From contig NC_064656.1 in the NCBI RefSeq assembly GCF_001723175.1, forward strand, positions 1 to 64,000: DNA of 64,000 nt, read 5' to 3'. The notes under the pieces are model-generated. The model saw nothing but the letters and a program-made list of their open reading frames with translations. It ran no database searches and was not told where the DNA came from. Below, piece after piece: positions 23,412 to 34,845 of this stretch (positions are counted from its first letter, which is position 1; every line of letters starts with the position of its first letter). The translations under genes were made by a program, and so were the position numbers. Source of the DNA: Penicillium oxalicum (lineage: Eukaryota > Ascomycota > Eurotiomycetes > Eurotiales > Aspergillaceae).

Positions 23412-24833
23412 GGTGCACGAGGTACTGGGTTGAAGCCCAATGGAAGTCAACCTTGATGAGTGTTTCTGATCGCTATCAATCACTGCAACCACCCAAGTCT
23501 TAGTGAGTCTCACGGTTGAAGGATGTCACAGCATTGGCAGGAAGCAAGGTTAACTTGGACGACTCGAGACATATATGTAGACTCGGCGACGGAGGGCTCC
23601 ATCTGGTTTCCTCTTGATTGCATCGCATCGGGCGTACAACAGTCCGCGTCCGAAACGGACATCGTGCGACCAGATGGATTTCGCTGTCCGTCCACCGAAC
23701 TCCAGGAGGACTTCCCACGCGCGTCTTCCCTGCGTGTCCGCGTAAGATTCAGACGCTGGCTGTCCATTTTGTGTCCAAGACAGCGGAGACTCCCCGGCGT
23801 GGTGGGGATTCATTGTGACCCCCACTTTTTTACTCTGGCGCTCTACGAGAGTCGAACAGCGCGGACGATGTGCGATTTGATGATTTACCCACCGATCTTT
23901 CCGGATGATGAGCTCGCGTGCCCGTGGTAGCGTCTAAACGAGCGTCAACTGCTGACACGCGTGGAACCGTTGGTAATGGGTGTTATGGTTCATTCGCTAG
24001 GATGTAACGCGGATAGATGGCCGATGGGACTGGATAAGGTTTGACCCAAAATTCACTTGCGCGTGCATCTGAAAAAGCCTTTAGTGATTCCACGCTGCCC
24101 GTGGATCAAAATTTCACATGCAGGCGCTCCCTCCATTTATCTAATTTTTCTTGTCTTTGCCAGTCACGACCTCTGATTTAACCTAAGGGAGACATCTTTG
24201 TGATCGCGAACCTGTAAAATCCGTAATGCAGCACAGCATTTACCCACCTCCCCCCAGCCTTGCAATCTCCAACCAATTACGATTGTCTGTCGTATTTATA
24301 GGTGGATCTGAACTCGACATGCAATCTATCACTGGATACCGTAAAAATATCATACAAAAAAGCAACCGAGTCACCACCGCCGATGGAGATTCAATGCAGC
24401 TCATTGTAACGCTTGACGTCTAGTGAGGCCAAACATGATACAGGTAATCTCGAGGATGGGATGTACCTGCACGATGTGCAATATGCCGTCGGCACCCATG
24501 AGATTAATGAGGCAAGAAAACAAGATCCAGCCAGTTGGAATTCGCTAGAGAGAAATCTCTTGAGCCTCGATAATGTAGACTGGTCAACCGGCAACCTTGA
24601 CATCCTCAGGCAAACATCCATATACCAAGAAAGGTGCAAGCTATTCCGCTTGGAACGGAGGCCGGATGAGATTGGCCGCTTCCCTCCGCTTGATCTCGGG
24701 CGAGCAAGGCTCACAAGGCTATTTATCGAGTGAACACGAAGCTTGCCGAGATTTCGATTGCCCGCAATGAGCCTGTGCCTGTTCCTGCTCTACAAAGCAG
24801 AGCGAGAAGCACTGTCATGGAAGGTGGCAAACA
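23412..24833. other. Intergenic, promoter of the GH3 gene
   Basis: Short frames on both strands, including 24413-24733 (+), show no family resemblance. Nothing else recognised. Confidence 0.5.
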
Positions 24834-26783
24834 TCAGCTGCTACGGCGCCCGTATGGCTCAAACGGGAATGCCGCTGCCACAGCGGCCATGATGATGTAT
24901 AAGGCAGCGCAAATGAATATGGGAACAGGGGTATTTGTCTACCAAGGGTAATCAGATTTAGCAACATAATCTTCTAGAGTTGGTGAACGAGGTCATTGAT
25001 GACAACTCACGTTGGCAGCTTGCCCCACCACCGCACTGACAATGCCCATGATCCGATTCAGTCCAATGGCTATACCGTTGCCGGTTCCACGATGTGCAGA
25101 TGGAAAGACCTGAAGGACGGGGCGGATCAGTATGAATTAGGTGAAACAGAGGAATATGGGCTAATTCGCAAGGTGCGCCCGACTCGGGGGAATCACAATA
25201 CCTCTGGAGTATATGCATAGAGAGTACCATAGTAGATATTCAGGCAAAATGAAATCGCGCAGGTGAAGCCAAGATTCTGGCCGGCTGTGCGAACCTGCGT
25301 GTAGCAGAAGAAGAAGACCATAGTGACCAAGGCCCCAATGATCATCGTTCCCCGGCGACCCCAAAACCAGCGAGAGCGACACATAAATCCTGCTAGAACG
25401 GGGCCAAAGATCGAGCATGTGTTGTTGATCGCATAGTTTCGCCAGGTAATATACTGGCTATCTTGCCCCAATGCAGCCCCCCGGGTGGACAAATAAGACG
25501 GGAGGAAGACATTGTACAGTGGATATGCTAGACCGATCAAGAGCCACGAGAACCACACCAGTGTGGTCGAAAGACCTATACGGCGCGTGGAGTACAGTCC
25601 GCGAAGATGGGTCATGACTTCTCCGGGAGAGAAGAGGCGCTTGGAAAGACTGACTGCAGCTCCAGAGCGCGTCTGAGCTGTGCCACAAGCCTCCAAGCGT
25701 TCGAGTGTGAGCCCACAAGGCCGGTTGTGCTTGGTTGCAATGTTCTGGAGCACACGAACGGCCTCGGCATCTCGCCCCTCGGAGAGCAAAAACTTGGGGG
25801 TCTCCTCCAGTCGAATAATGGTGATTCGCAGGATCGAAAGAACAAAAACGAGCGCCCCCGAGGCATACCAGACGTAGCGCCAGCCTTGATTATTCGCTCG
25901 TGTGCAGTTTGTCTCTTCGTCGCATGAAAAGTTGGGAAGGAAAACCCACGCAAAGAGGCCAGCGATCAACTGTCCCAGGCCTGGCAAAAACGGCGCGAGT
26001 CCGTCAGTTAGCCATTCACCGTCACCTCGACGAATCCCTTTGTCTCTTTGCGCCTCAAGCTAGATTTTGGGAACACTTACCCCACCAGGCCGCCATCAAA
26101 GTCAAGAGCCACTGGTTCTGACTCGGTAGGTATTCTAAGAAGACAGTTGTGTCTAAAACGAGGTTTCCTCCAGCCCCGAACGCACTCAGACACACAAAGA
26201 GGCCCAGGGTGACCCACGAAGGCGCTGCCCCAGCCACAATGGTGAAAATCGATGAGACAAACAGGGACACGTTGAAGGCGAAACGACGGCCGATGATGTC
26301 TGCGGAGAAGCCCCAGAAGATGGCACCGATCAGCATGCCCATGTAAACTGCGATTGTCAACCCGGTGGAGTAACCAGGACGGAATTCCAGCTGGGCTTGA
26401 TGGGAGATAATAGACTGAATCAGCAGGATCAATGAATCTACCGCGTATCCGAACCCATTGAGGCAGAACAATTTCCAGTGGTGCTTGGTGAATCCGATCT
26501 CGTCAATGGCCTAGACCATTATTCCAGGGTCAGCTTCAGCGTCAATTCCGACAAATGTCTACGTATGAGAGGGAACCACATGCGCTGGCTCCGGGCCACC
26601 TACATCGTTCACCAAGATCATCTTAGCAGCCAGCACCGAATCAACGTTTTCTCCACTGAGCAAGTCATTATCGCCGTGACCGAGGGAACGATCTTCCGTG
26701 ACTGAGCGAGTGTATTCTTTCTCATGATCCTTGGTCTTGGTTGAGGACTCAAGGCCCGTCCCCGCGTTCTGTTCCACGTCCAT
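24834..26783 (-). CDS. MFS transporter, SV2/sugar-carrier-like
   Basis: Five exons: 26783..26604, 26510..26081, 25980..25202, 25109..25011 and 24938..24834; introns of 93, 100, 92 and 72 nt. The product is 530 aa. A polar N-terminus of about 55 residues precedes KMILVNDAIDEIGFTKHHWKL, the typical lead into helix 1 of this group, where splicing at a GTAGGT donor rebuilds the conserved segment. Helices 1-6 include NGFGYAVDSL, the loop ADIIGRRFAF and AFGAGGNLVLDTTVFLEYLP. A cysteine-containing loop (NFSCDEETNC), LEETPKFLL and the ending FEPYGRRSS follow. The group resembles synaptic-vesicle-2/sugar carriers; its substrate is not predictable. It is read in the same direction as the upstream GH3 and regulator genes. 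Confidence 0.9.
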
Positions 26784-28469
26784 CGTGTCACTGTTGTGGT
26801 CCGGTGGGGGTGTGTCGGTCGATCAAGTTGATTAGGACGAAAGGCCCGCTTTTCAAATCCCCTTGCAAGGAAGCCTGATGGTGGTCCAACGCTGTCGTGG
26901 GCAGGTTTGAGAACGGTTGGATTGTGAGTTGCGCGAGGGGGTGGAAGAGCACAGGAACCAGCCGCCGTAGGGTGGACAGGCTTTGGCCCTCCTTATATGC
27001 GTGCACCCCATGGCCATTCGACCATCAGACTTACGCTAGAATCCTCTCCGATTTCTCTTTGTGACAGGCAAATCAGCAGAGAAGGAAAGGCTTTTCCTGG
27101 GAGCGTGGACATGGTCTTATTCGCAGCTATCACCCACGATTCTACTTTACCATTTGGGGGGGGAGGTGGGCCGCGGGTGCCAAAGCAGCACATGGGAAGG
27201 GATACGGAAGAAAAGATGGAAGGAATGCGGAGCCGGCAGACCAGTGAACGGTTGAGATGGATATCCACCCGGCCTCCAATCGCCTGGCACCCAGATGATA
27301 CTTGGGTGAACCACAAAACGAACGCGGCAACCAAAAAACCTCTGCCAGTTGGAATTGGAGGCAGGAGACACAGTCCAGGGCAAGGAAGTCAAGAGCTGGA
27401 GACTCGAGCCTCCCAGCGGCTTTGAAAGCTCCACGCGGGCCGCCGATTGGTGCCGAACGGCAGTTGCGCCGCGCCAAGTGGGGGCGTTGCCTCGACGGGC
27501 ACGACGATCAGTTCTTCGTCCACAGACGCTGTAGTCGAGACTCAGTCACTGTGGAAGATAGTTTTAGTACTATAACATCAGCCCCGCTCAGCATGGTGCA
27601 GTTTTTCCTGGCTCGATCGCTGATACTCCCTGAAACAGGTGGGCCAAGGTCAGTAGCGGAACAAAGGACGTCCCACCGAGGATAGTACTAAGTACCGTTC
27701 TGAAGATCTGTGGAGTCCATACTCTTCACAAAAGACCTCCATCGTACAAACAGGAAGTTCCGGAGGATATCTCTCAACGTGAAGAACTGTTACGACTAGT
27801 CTACACTGTCCGTGGAGTTTCTCCACGAGGGAAACACACTGCCCGGATATCCAGTAATACAGTAGTACGCACAGACCGAATGCCCAGGGAGAGAAACACC
27901 GAGGTACAGTCGAGCGGTGGCCCAGCCGCAATAACACAGTTCCTCGCGCTTTGTCGAACATCGTCATCAGCGCTCAGTTAAGGTCAGGTATCGACCTGGA
28001 CCAATGGGCGGTTTTGGCTGTCCGCGTAGTTCAATAGTATTATTAGCCTACCATCGCGAGATCCTCTCGGCGATACTGGCGACCCGGTATGCAGAGATAT
28101 CAATGATGTATAAAGAAAAACCTCCACGTGAGCGCTATGAAGAGACTCGTGGGGAAACGGATTATCCTACGTCCCAGCAATAGGGTTTCCAGATTCTTGA
28201 AGACCGTAAGGTGGGGACACGAGGTCAAACTCGTGTCAACTTCAATGCATACAACTTGAGCCGCCAGACCCTTGCTTCATTTGGGTGATTGAAAAAAGGG
28301 CATGGTTGAGTTGAATGACTCTGACCTGTCTTGGGAAAGAAAAAAGTTGATGAGCCTGTAACGTGACCTTCCATATCCACTAACATCAGAATCATCTTGG
28401 ACTTGAAGTCTTCCAGGCAAAATTCCATGCCACAGCTGGTTTGATTTCCCATGAAGATGCGTTCTTGAC
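26784..28469. other. Intergenic, no confident gene
   Basis: Several overlapping frames of 60-140 codons on both strands around 26,990-27,690 mark a stretch of biased composition; none has domain or splice support. Bases 27,700-28,200 look like anonymous spacer. No transposase or terminal repeats were recognised. Confidence 0.45.
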
Positions 28470-29527
28470 TCATTGACGGGCCTTCACAAACTGCAACAAG
28501 GCTGCATTCACCTCGCGCGGATGGGACGCGCTGAGGAAATGCGCCCCACCTTCGATAGGCACCAGGTTCGCAGAGGGCGACGATGTGAAAAGTTGAATCT
28601 CCTCTTCCGCGTTCGCCAGCGAGTACACGGCGTCTTGTGTGCCCTATGATGCATGTGTTAGTCATCTCGTGTGATGTGGAGGTAGTGGGACAGTATGACC
28701 CGGGCAGAGGCGTGGCGTACGTGCAACCACAAGACCGGACACCGCACATCTGGCAGGCGAAGATGCAATCCCCCTCGCTCTGCAAGATTGATGGCTGCCA
28801 TGCGAATACGCTGACGGCCCTCTTCCCCCTGATAGTTGGCCTTGATGGTCTTTCTCCAGAACTCTTGAAGCTCGGGCGAGACCTTGTTCAGTCCAATGCT
28901 CATGACAGAATCGCAATACGCGTCGTCTGGCTCGAAGGAGGCGGTGGGCTCGGAGCTCGCCCACTGTTTGATGAAGCTCGAAACGATCGCTGGACCATCC
29001 CAACAGTCCAACTTTCGGGTACGTTCAGACTCACCGTCCATTGATGTACCCAGGGGGAGAATTCCTTGAATCTAGAAGTCGACAATCGGGTGAGACTATC
29101 AGTCCTCGTTTTCGACCCCACAGATTTCACATGGACAAGCCTCTTGTTTGTGGCGTACCTTATCCGGTCGCAACAAGGCCATCTGCACCGTCACCCAACC
29201 ACCTTGGCTCGTTCCCAGGACAAAGGCACGATCGATTTTCATCGCGTCCAGGACCTGCAGATTCATCTCCGCCGTGTCCCAGTATGTCCAGTGCTCTCGC
29301 GTGGTCCGGGTCTGTCCATGGCCAAGAAGCTCGATTGCGATTAAATTTACGGCTGCCGCAAGTTCTTCGTCCTCAAATTGAGCGCGGTAGAGCTCCGACG
29401 AGGTAGTGAAGGCATTGATCAAGACGACGGTCGGTTTGGCGGGGTTGTATTCTCGTGGCATCTGATATGCCGCGTCGATACCCCCCAGATGGGGCACGTG
29501 AATGGTCCTGATCCCGGTCTTGGTCAT
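28470..29527 (-). CDS. Alpha/beta-hydrolase fold protein
   Basis: Exons 29527..29159, 29071..28721 and 28643..28470; introns of 87 and 77 nt, all phase 0. The product is 297 aa. The strand-3 oxyanion region (VVLINAFTTSSE) and the nucleophile elbow LGTSQGGW with Ser107 are clear. Asp244 (GTQDAV) and His275 (EGGAHFLS) sit where the acid and base belong, so the triad looks complete. The fold is that of esterases, lactonases and C-C hydrolases; there is no signal peptide, so it is probably cytosolic. The start follows the pyrimidine leader; a TTG codon upstream was not used. The nearest gene is the copper amine oxidase, 1.5 kb away and divergent. The substrate is unknown. Confidence 0.88.
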
Positions 29528-31077
29528 TTTCCAAGGCGACAATTTTTCTGTGATTTGGATTCTGCGGCTTCAAGGCTCCGTGGGTTAGTTTTGTTCACCA
29601 GAGATCTCGGCTGCAACACCAGCTCGCGGGGTGTTTCACGAGATCAAGTGGGGTCGCTTGGGGCCCTCGGGCCAAACCCAGCTTGTCGGCCATGCACCGG
29701 TGAGGGGCGATTGCTCCTGAAGATATGCTTAAGATGCCGGTCAGCTCCTCATCTCTGGTATCCTCAGTGACATGGTAATGTTATCTGAGCGGCGTGTCGC
29801 TCTGTAGGTCAAAGATCGCACATGACCATGCACACCAGCGTCAATATCTGGGGCAAATTGTCGCAGAACATCAATGCGGGCCCAGTTTCGGGTGCCGTAA
29901 AAGATTGACTACCAAGAAAGATGACCATTGTTCTGACAAGCTTCCCAAATTGTGCCTCGGCTATTCAATTGGTGATGGGCGACATGGATTGGCTGGCTGC
30001 CGGTTCTCAGCGCAATCTCGTTCAAGCAAGTAGGCTTCCCGCCTAGAGACCGTGGCTGAGCCGTCGCCCCTCCGCCTAGACAATGGGAGCTAAAAGCAAG
30101 TACAGCTTTGACCCGATAGCTACCTAACCCATTGTGGTATTCACCACTGAGTTGACTCCACAACGCTGCGAGGAGATGGAGGCTTTATCGGCACAAAAAT
30201 GACGGAATCATATGAGTGAGCCGAACGAGAGGAAGGGGACAGTTGATCAACAAGTTGGTGGACTGGATCGCCACGTGAATTGTTGCGGGAAGAAGAGAGG
30301 AACCGAGGGAGGTCCTGGCTCCACTCAAGTCTTCCCCGCCCTTCGTCATTCCGTCCAGATTCCGAAGGGATTCCGAAGGGCCGCGGGACGTTCCATGCAT
30401 CACCAAAAAGACGCCGGGAATGTCATAGATGGTAGTGCATTGGGCTCGAGTCAACCACATATTATCATGACATGCTGCTCTGCGAGAACGCTAGTAATAC
30501 CTCGATAAGTCTGTTAATAACAAATCACGTACGATATCTACAGAGCGGTATTGTCAATCTCAACCCCGCGGATCACTCGCGGAAAAGCGAATGACTGGGT
30601 AGACTGATGTTGTCACATCTCGTGAAGCCTCACGGAACGAGCTCTCGGAACATTCCGAGACATCGCAACGAATCTCTGATCTGGATTTGAGGACATGACC
30701 CTCCGATTGGACTTGGTTCTGTGGAACTTTGGCATCACACAAACAGCTAACGGGGACGCATGGAGGATGATAGGGATATGCAAATCGCGGAGCGGCCAGC
30801 GGGAGAGCGAGACATACTCTGCAAGGGCAAATGTAGTTGACTTCGGCTGAGAGTGCAAGCCGAAGATACCGCATTTAAGCTCCATTTATTCTAGTTAAAT
30901 CAGGGCCTCAGAGCCCACCCGTGAGCCTCTGTCGTCGACACAAACCTTTCAGGAGCATAAAGACGACGCAACTGCCAGGTTCCGCTCGAAAGACTTGGAA
31001 GTGTCTCTCCTCAGATACCAGCGTCGTTCTTATTATCCTCATTTGTGGGCGTCGCTAGTCCCATTTTCTCAGTGACC
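29528..31077. other. Intergenic between hydrolase and amine oxidase
   Basis: It holds two divergent promoters. Short frames only; nothing recognised. Confidence 0.5.
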
Positions 31078-33272
31078 ATGATTCATCCCCTCGCCATTCT
31101 CTCGGAGACCGAGACAAATCTCGCCCGCGATGTCGTTCGAGAGGCTCATCCTGATACAGTCATCGATTTTCGTGAGATTTTTCTCCAGGAGCCCCCCAAG
31201 GCGCAATTGATGGAGTTTCTCATGGTTGAACACGCCGGACGGTTGAGTCCAACAACTCCCCGGCCCCCTCGATGGGCCCTTTGTCAGTACGATGTCATAG
31301 GGAGCGATCGGATCCCACAGTTTCACGAGTCCATCGTCGACGTAGTGAACTCGAAGCGTGTGAAGCATACCGTTGTGGGTAAACAGCACCATGCCAGTCT
31401 AACCTTGTATGTGATTCATCCTCTCACCAACACGGAAAAAACTTCACTGCAAGTGACTGCCCCAGCGATGGATAACTGACGGCTCGAATGAACCGCCACA
31501 GAAGCGAGTTCGACGTCTTGGTGGATCGCTGTATGAGCTCAGAATTGTTTCAAGCCGCCCTGGCGGAATTTCGCTTGCCCGACGGCTTCGAGGTAGTGAT
31601 TGAGCCCTGGCCTTACGGTGGTCTCGATGATACCGACGAGAACCGGCGCTACTTTCAAGGTCTCTGTTTTGCCAGAGACACTCGATCGGGGAACCCGGAC
31701 TCGAATTTCTACTCTTATCCATTGCCCGTTATCCCCGTCATGGATGCGCACACTCAGACAATTATCCGCGTCGACCGTCCCGCAACAGGGGGTAAAGGCG
31801 ATGGCTTGGCGGCACAAACATTCCAGGCCGACATCATCGGACATTGCAAACCATCCGAGTATGTACCCGAGTTGCTGCCAGAAGGCACTCGCCAAGACCT
31901 CAAGCCGTTGAATGTGGTCCAGCCGGATGGACCGTCCTTCAAAGTAACAGACGAATCCTTGGTGGAGTGGCAGCGATGGCGCTTTCGAGTGGCATTCAAT
32001 CCACGAGAAGGAGCTACGATACATGATGTCTGGTACGATGGTCGCAGCGTAATGCACCGTCTGGCGATAAGTGAAATGGTAAGACCACTTTTTCCGACGC
32101 GATTCCCCCTTGTACTGCCACAGCGAATGCGAAGCTGACAGTCGCTCATCTTGGGTTTCACTCAGACTGTACCATACGCCGACCCTCGGCCACCATTTCA
32201 TCGGAAGCAGGCTTTTGATTTCGGTGATGGCGGTGGCGGAAACATGGCGAACAACCTGTCGTTGGGTTGTGACTGCCTTGGTGTGATCAAATACTTTGAC
32301 GCGGTGATCACACAGGCAGATGGCACCGCTCAGAAACTGCCCAATGCTATCTGCTTACACGAACAGGATAATGGGATCGGATGGAAACACTCCAATTGGC
32401 GTACGGGTCGGGCTGTGGTCACACGGCACCGCGAACTGGTCATCCAGTTCATCATCACTTTGGCCAACTACGAGTACATCTTTGCGTACAAATTTGACCA
32501 GTCCGGTGGTATCACCGTGGAATCGCGGGCGACGGGCATTCTCAATGTGGTCAACATTGATGATGGCAAGACGAGCGAGTATGGTAACGTCGTCAGCGGT
32601 GGAGTCCTTGCGCAAAACCATCAGCACATTTTCTGCGTCCGTATGGATCCGGCCATCGATGGAACGAACAATTCAGTTATGGTCGAAGAGTCGCATCCCG
32701 TCCCTATGAATGCGGCGACCAACCCTCACGGGAATCTCTACCAGGTCAACAAAAAGACCGTCGACCAAGCCACCTTCATAGATGCCGCCCCTCACCTCAA
32801 CCGTACAATCAAGATGGTCAACCCACACAAACTCAACCCGATCAGTGGGAATCCCGTCGGGTACAAGTTCATTCCCCTCGCGACACAATTGCTCCTGGCG
32901 GACCCCAAATCTGTGCAGGCTCGTCGCGCACAATTTGCCCAGCATCACGTTTGGGTGACCAGGCACCGTGATGGCGAGCTTTATGCTGGTGGACGCTATA
33001 CATTGCAGAGTCAGCATGAGGTCGAGGGAGTGGCTGATGCGGCGCGTCGCGGGGATCGCGTGTCCGACACAGATGTTGTCATCTGGAACACGTTTGGCAT
33101 CACTCATAATCCGCGCGTAGAGGATTGGCCAGTGATGCCGGTCGAGATCTTCCAGTTGATGATTCGACCAGCCGACTTCTTCACGGCTAATCCATCAATC
33201 GATGTGCCATCCAGTCGGAACGGTTCATCGCGGCTAGTGGATTCGGAATGTTGCCAAAAGGCTCGTATATAA
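31078..33272 (+). CDS. Copper-containing primary amine oxidase
   Basis: Exons 31078..31406, 31502..32078 and 32166..33272; introns of 95 and 87 nt. The product is 670 aa, the family length. It oxidises primary amines to aldehydes with release of H2O2 and ammonia, using Cu(II) and a self-made topaquinone cofactor. N2/N3-type domains occupy about residues 1-210; the catalytic beta-sandwich follows. The cofactor tyrosine is Tyr404 in LANYEYIF (consensus Asn-Tyr-Asp/Glu). The copper ligands are the NHQHIF pair and the third His in NTFGITHNPRVEDWPVMP. No signal peptide is seen. The C-terminus KARI is not a good peroxisomal PTS1, so location is unsettled. Fungi use such enzymes to obtain nitrogen from amines. 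Confidence 0.95.
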
Positions 33273-34845
33273 TAGACAGACTCTGCGCGGCCAATTCCTG
33301 TTGCATCGCCATCTCGGACTTGCTTGAGGCAGGAATGGGTACATACGTATATGGGTCGGGTATTTCAAGGCAACAGGGCCAGTCTTTACCTGGTCTGATA
33401 GTTTTTGAGGTCTGGCATTACCGCCGTACCCCATCCATACCTACCTCATCTTTGAAAGTTGCAAGCGAGTTTCTAGAATAAACGGTAATCCCTACCTACC
33501 TGCCTTGCAATGACTGCCGTACTATGAACACGCAGGTTGCGAGCTGTACCTTCTTCCGAAGACGCAGAGTAAACGTTACGTGTTCACGTATATCTTACCA
33601 TTCGTCCAGCGGTCTCAAAAGAGACCCAACCAAAGCGGAACCTACACGGTCCTTGGCTAGTAAATACCCGCAAATAAATATACAGAACATCAACGGTCCA
33701 GTCCACAACTCCACATCACAGGCTATTCGACTTGAGCGAAGAAAGTCGTCGGTACAATGTGCCGGGGAAGGGAGGGGGAGGGGGTGTCAACCCGACAGTA
33801 TGAAATCCCTGCGATGCGGTCCATTCCACCAGGAGTTCACATCATCCAGACTCACAAAACGAGTGGCTTGGCGGGTGTTTGGGGCTGAGGACGCTTGGCA
33901 AGGAACATTGCCCGCGGGCTCGCCCCGTGCCACTGCTTTGAAGCCGTCATTTACGAAGCACGAATGCCTGGCAACGCCTGGCGTGTGCGAATTTCGATGT
34001 AACTGGATATTCTTAATGATCCCGGTGCAAGTAGATCCAGAGCGAACATTGGAAATCGAATGACTTGCCAAGGCCGATCCATGAGGCCGGATGCCAGAAC
34101 AAGGGTGCGCGCTGGGCAAAACCCACTGTCCTTATGCGCCCCGCCTTAGCTGGTTCTTCACCTTATCTCCAAATAGAGTCCATGTCTTGATACGAAGGCC
34201 CCTCTCTCGAGATAGCGCCGCCAGCAAAGTTATGAGTGCATGGGTCCAGAACGCGCCGCTGCAGACACGAGGCATGACGGGTGGGGGCTGAGACTAGCGT
34301 TACATTGTTAAAGCGCAGACCGCGAACTGGACACGATGGCAGGCATTAGGTAGATCCGGTCAGTCGATGTGAACGAATCGTCATCTGACCCCGAGCAGTC
34401 TCGATGGGTGCAATGGAGCGAGTGTTTCCACGTCTGCTCAAATCACTCTGCTCTCATGTATTCGTTCAGTGCTATCAAAGATGTTCTCATTTAGCAATCG
34501 TCCGCCTCAGCTGCCCGTTCCGGGCAAACGTTACCGAATCACTAGCGCCAGATGTGATGGTCATTGGTTGCCGCCGACCTAATCCTGGCCAGCTGGGCAA
34601 GCCCGAATCTCCCGTCTGACTGCAGGTCACATGGAGTGACGTGCTCGTATCGGGCGAAGTCAAGCGAGGAATGGCTTTCAGCCTTGGCCGTTGCTGGATG
34701 AGACCCTCTGGGTGCATTCTGTCTTCTCCTCCAACTCGCCTTCAAGTTGGTTGTGTACGGTTTTGTTCGTTCCGAGAATGGTATGTTGAGACTCATGGTC
34801 CCGAATGTTTTCAAAGATCTCACAGTCGGTGCAGGATTCGACAGA
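33273..34845. other. Intergenic, no gene seen
   Basis: Short frames without support. A G-rich tract occurs near 33,760-33,785 and TACCTACC-type short repeats near 33,440-33,500. Confidence 0.5.

Noticed and set aside
23825..23865. tRNA T-arm-like string (minus strand GTTCGACTC)
   Set aside because: No matching acceptor stem, anticodon arm or terminator nearby.
28020..28100. tRNA-like stretch with a box A-like segment
   Set aside because: No GGTTCRANNCC box B and no acceptor-stem pairing could be found.
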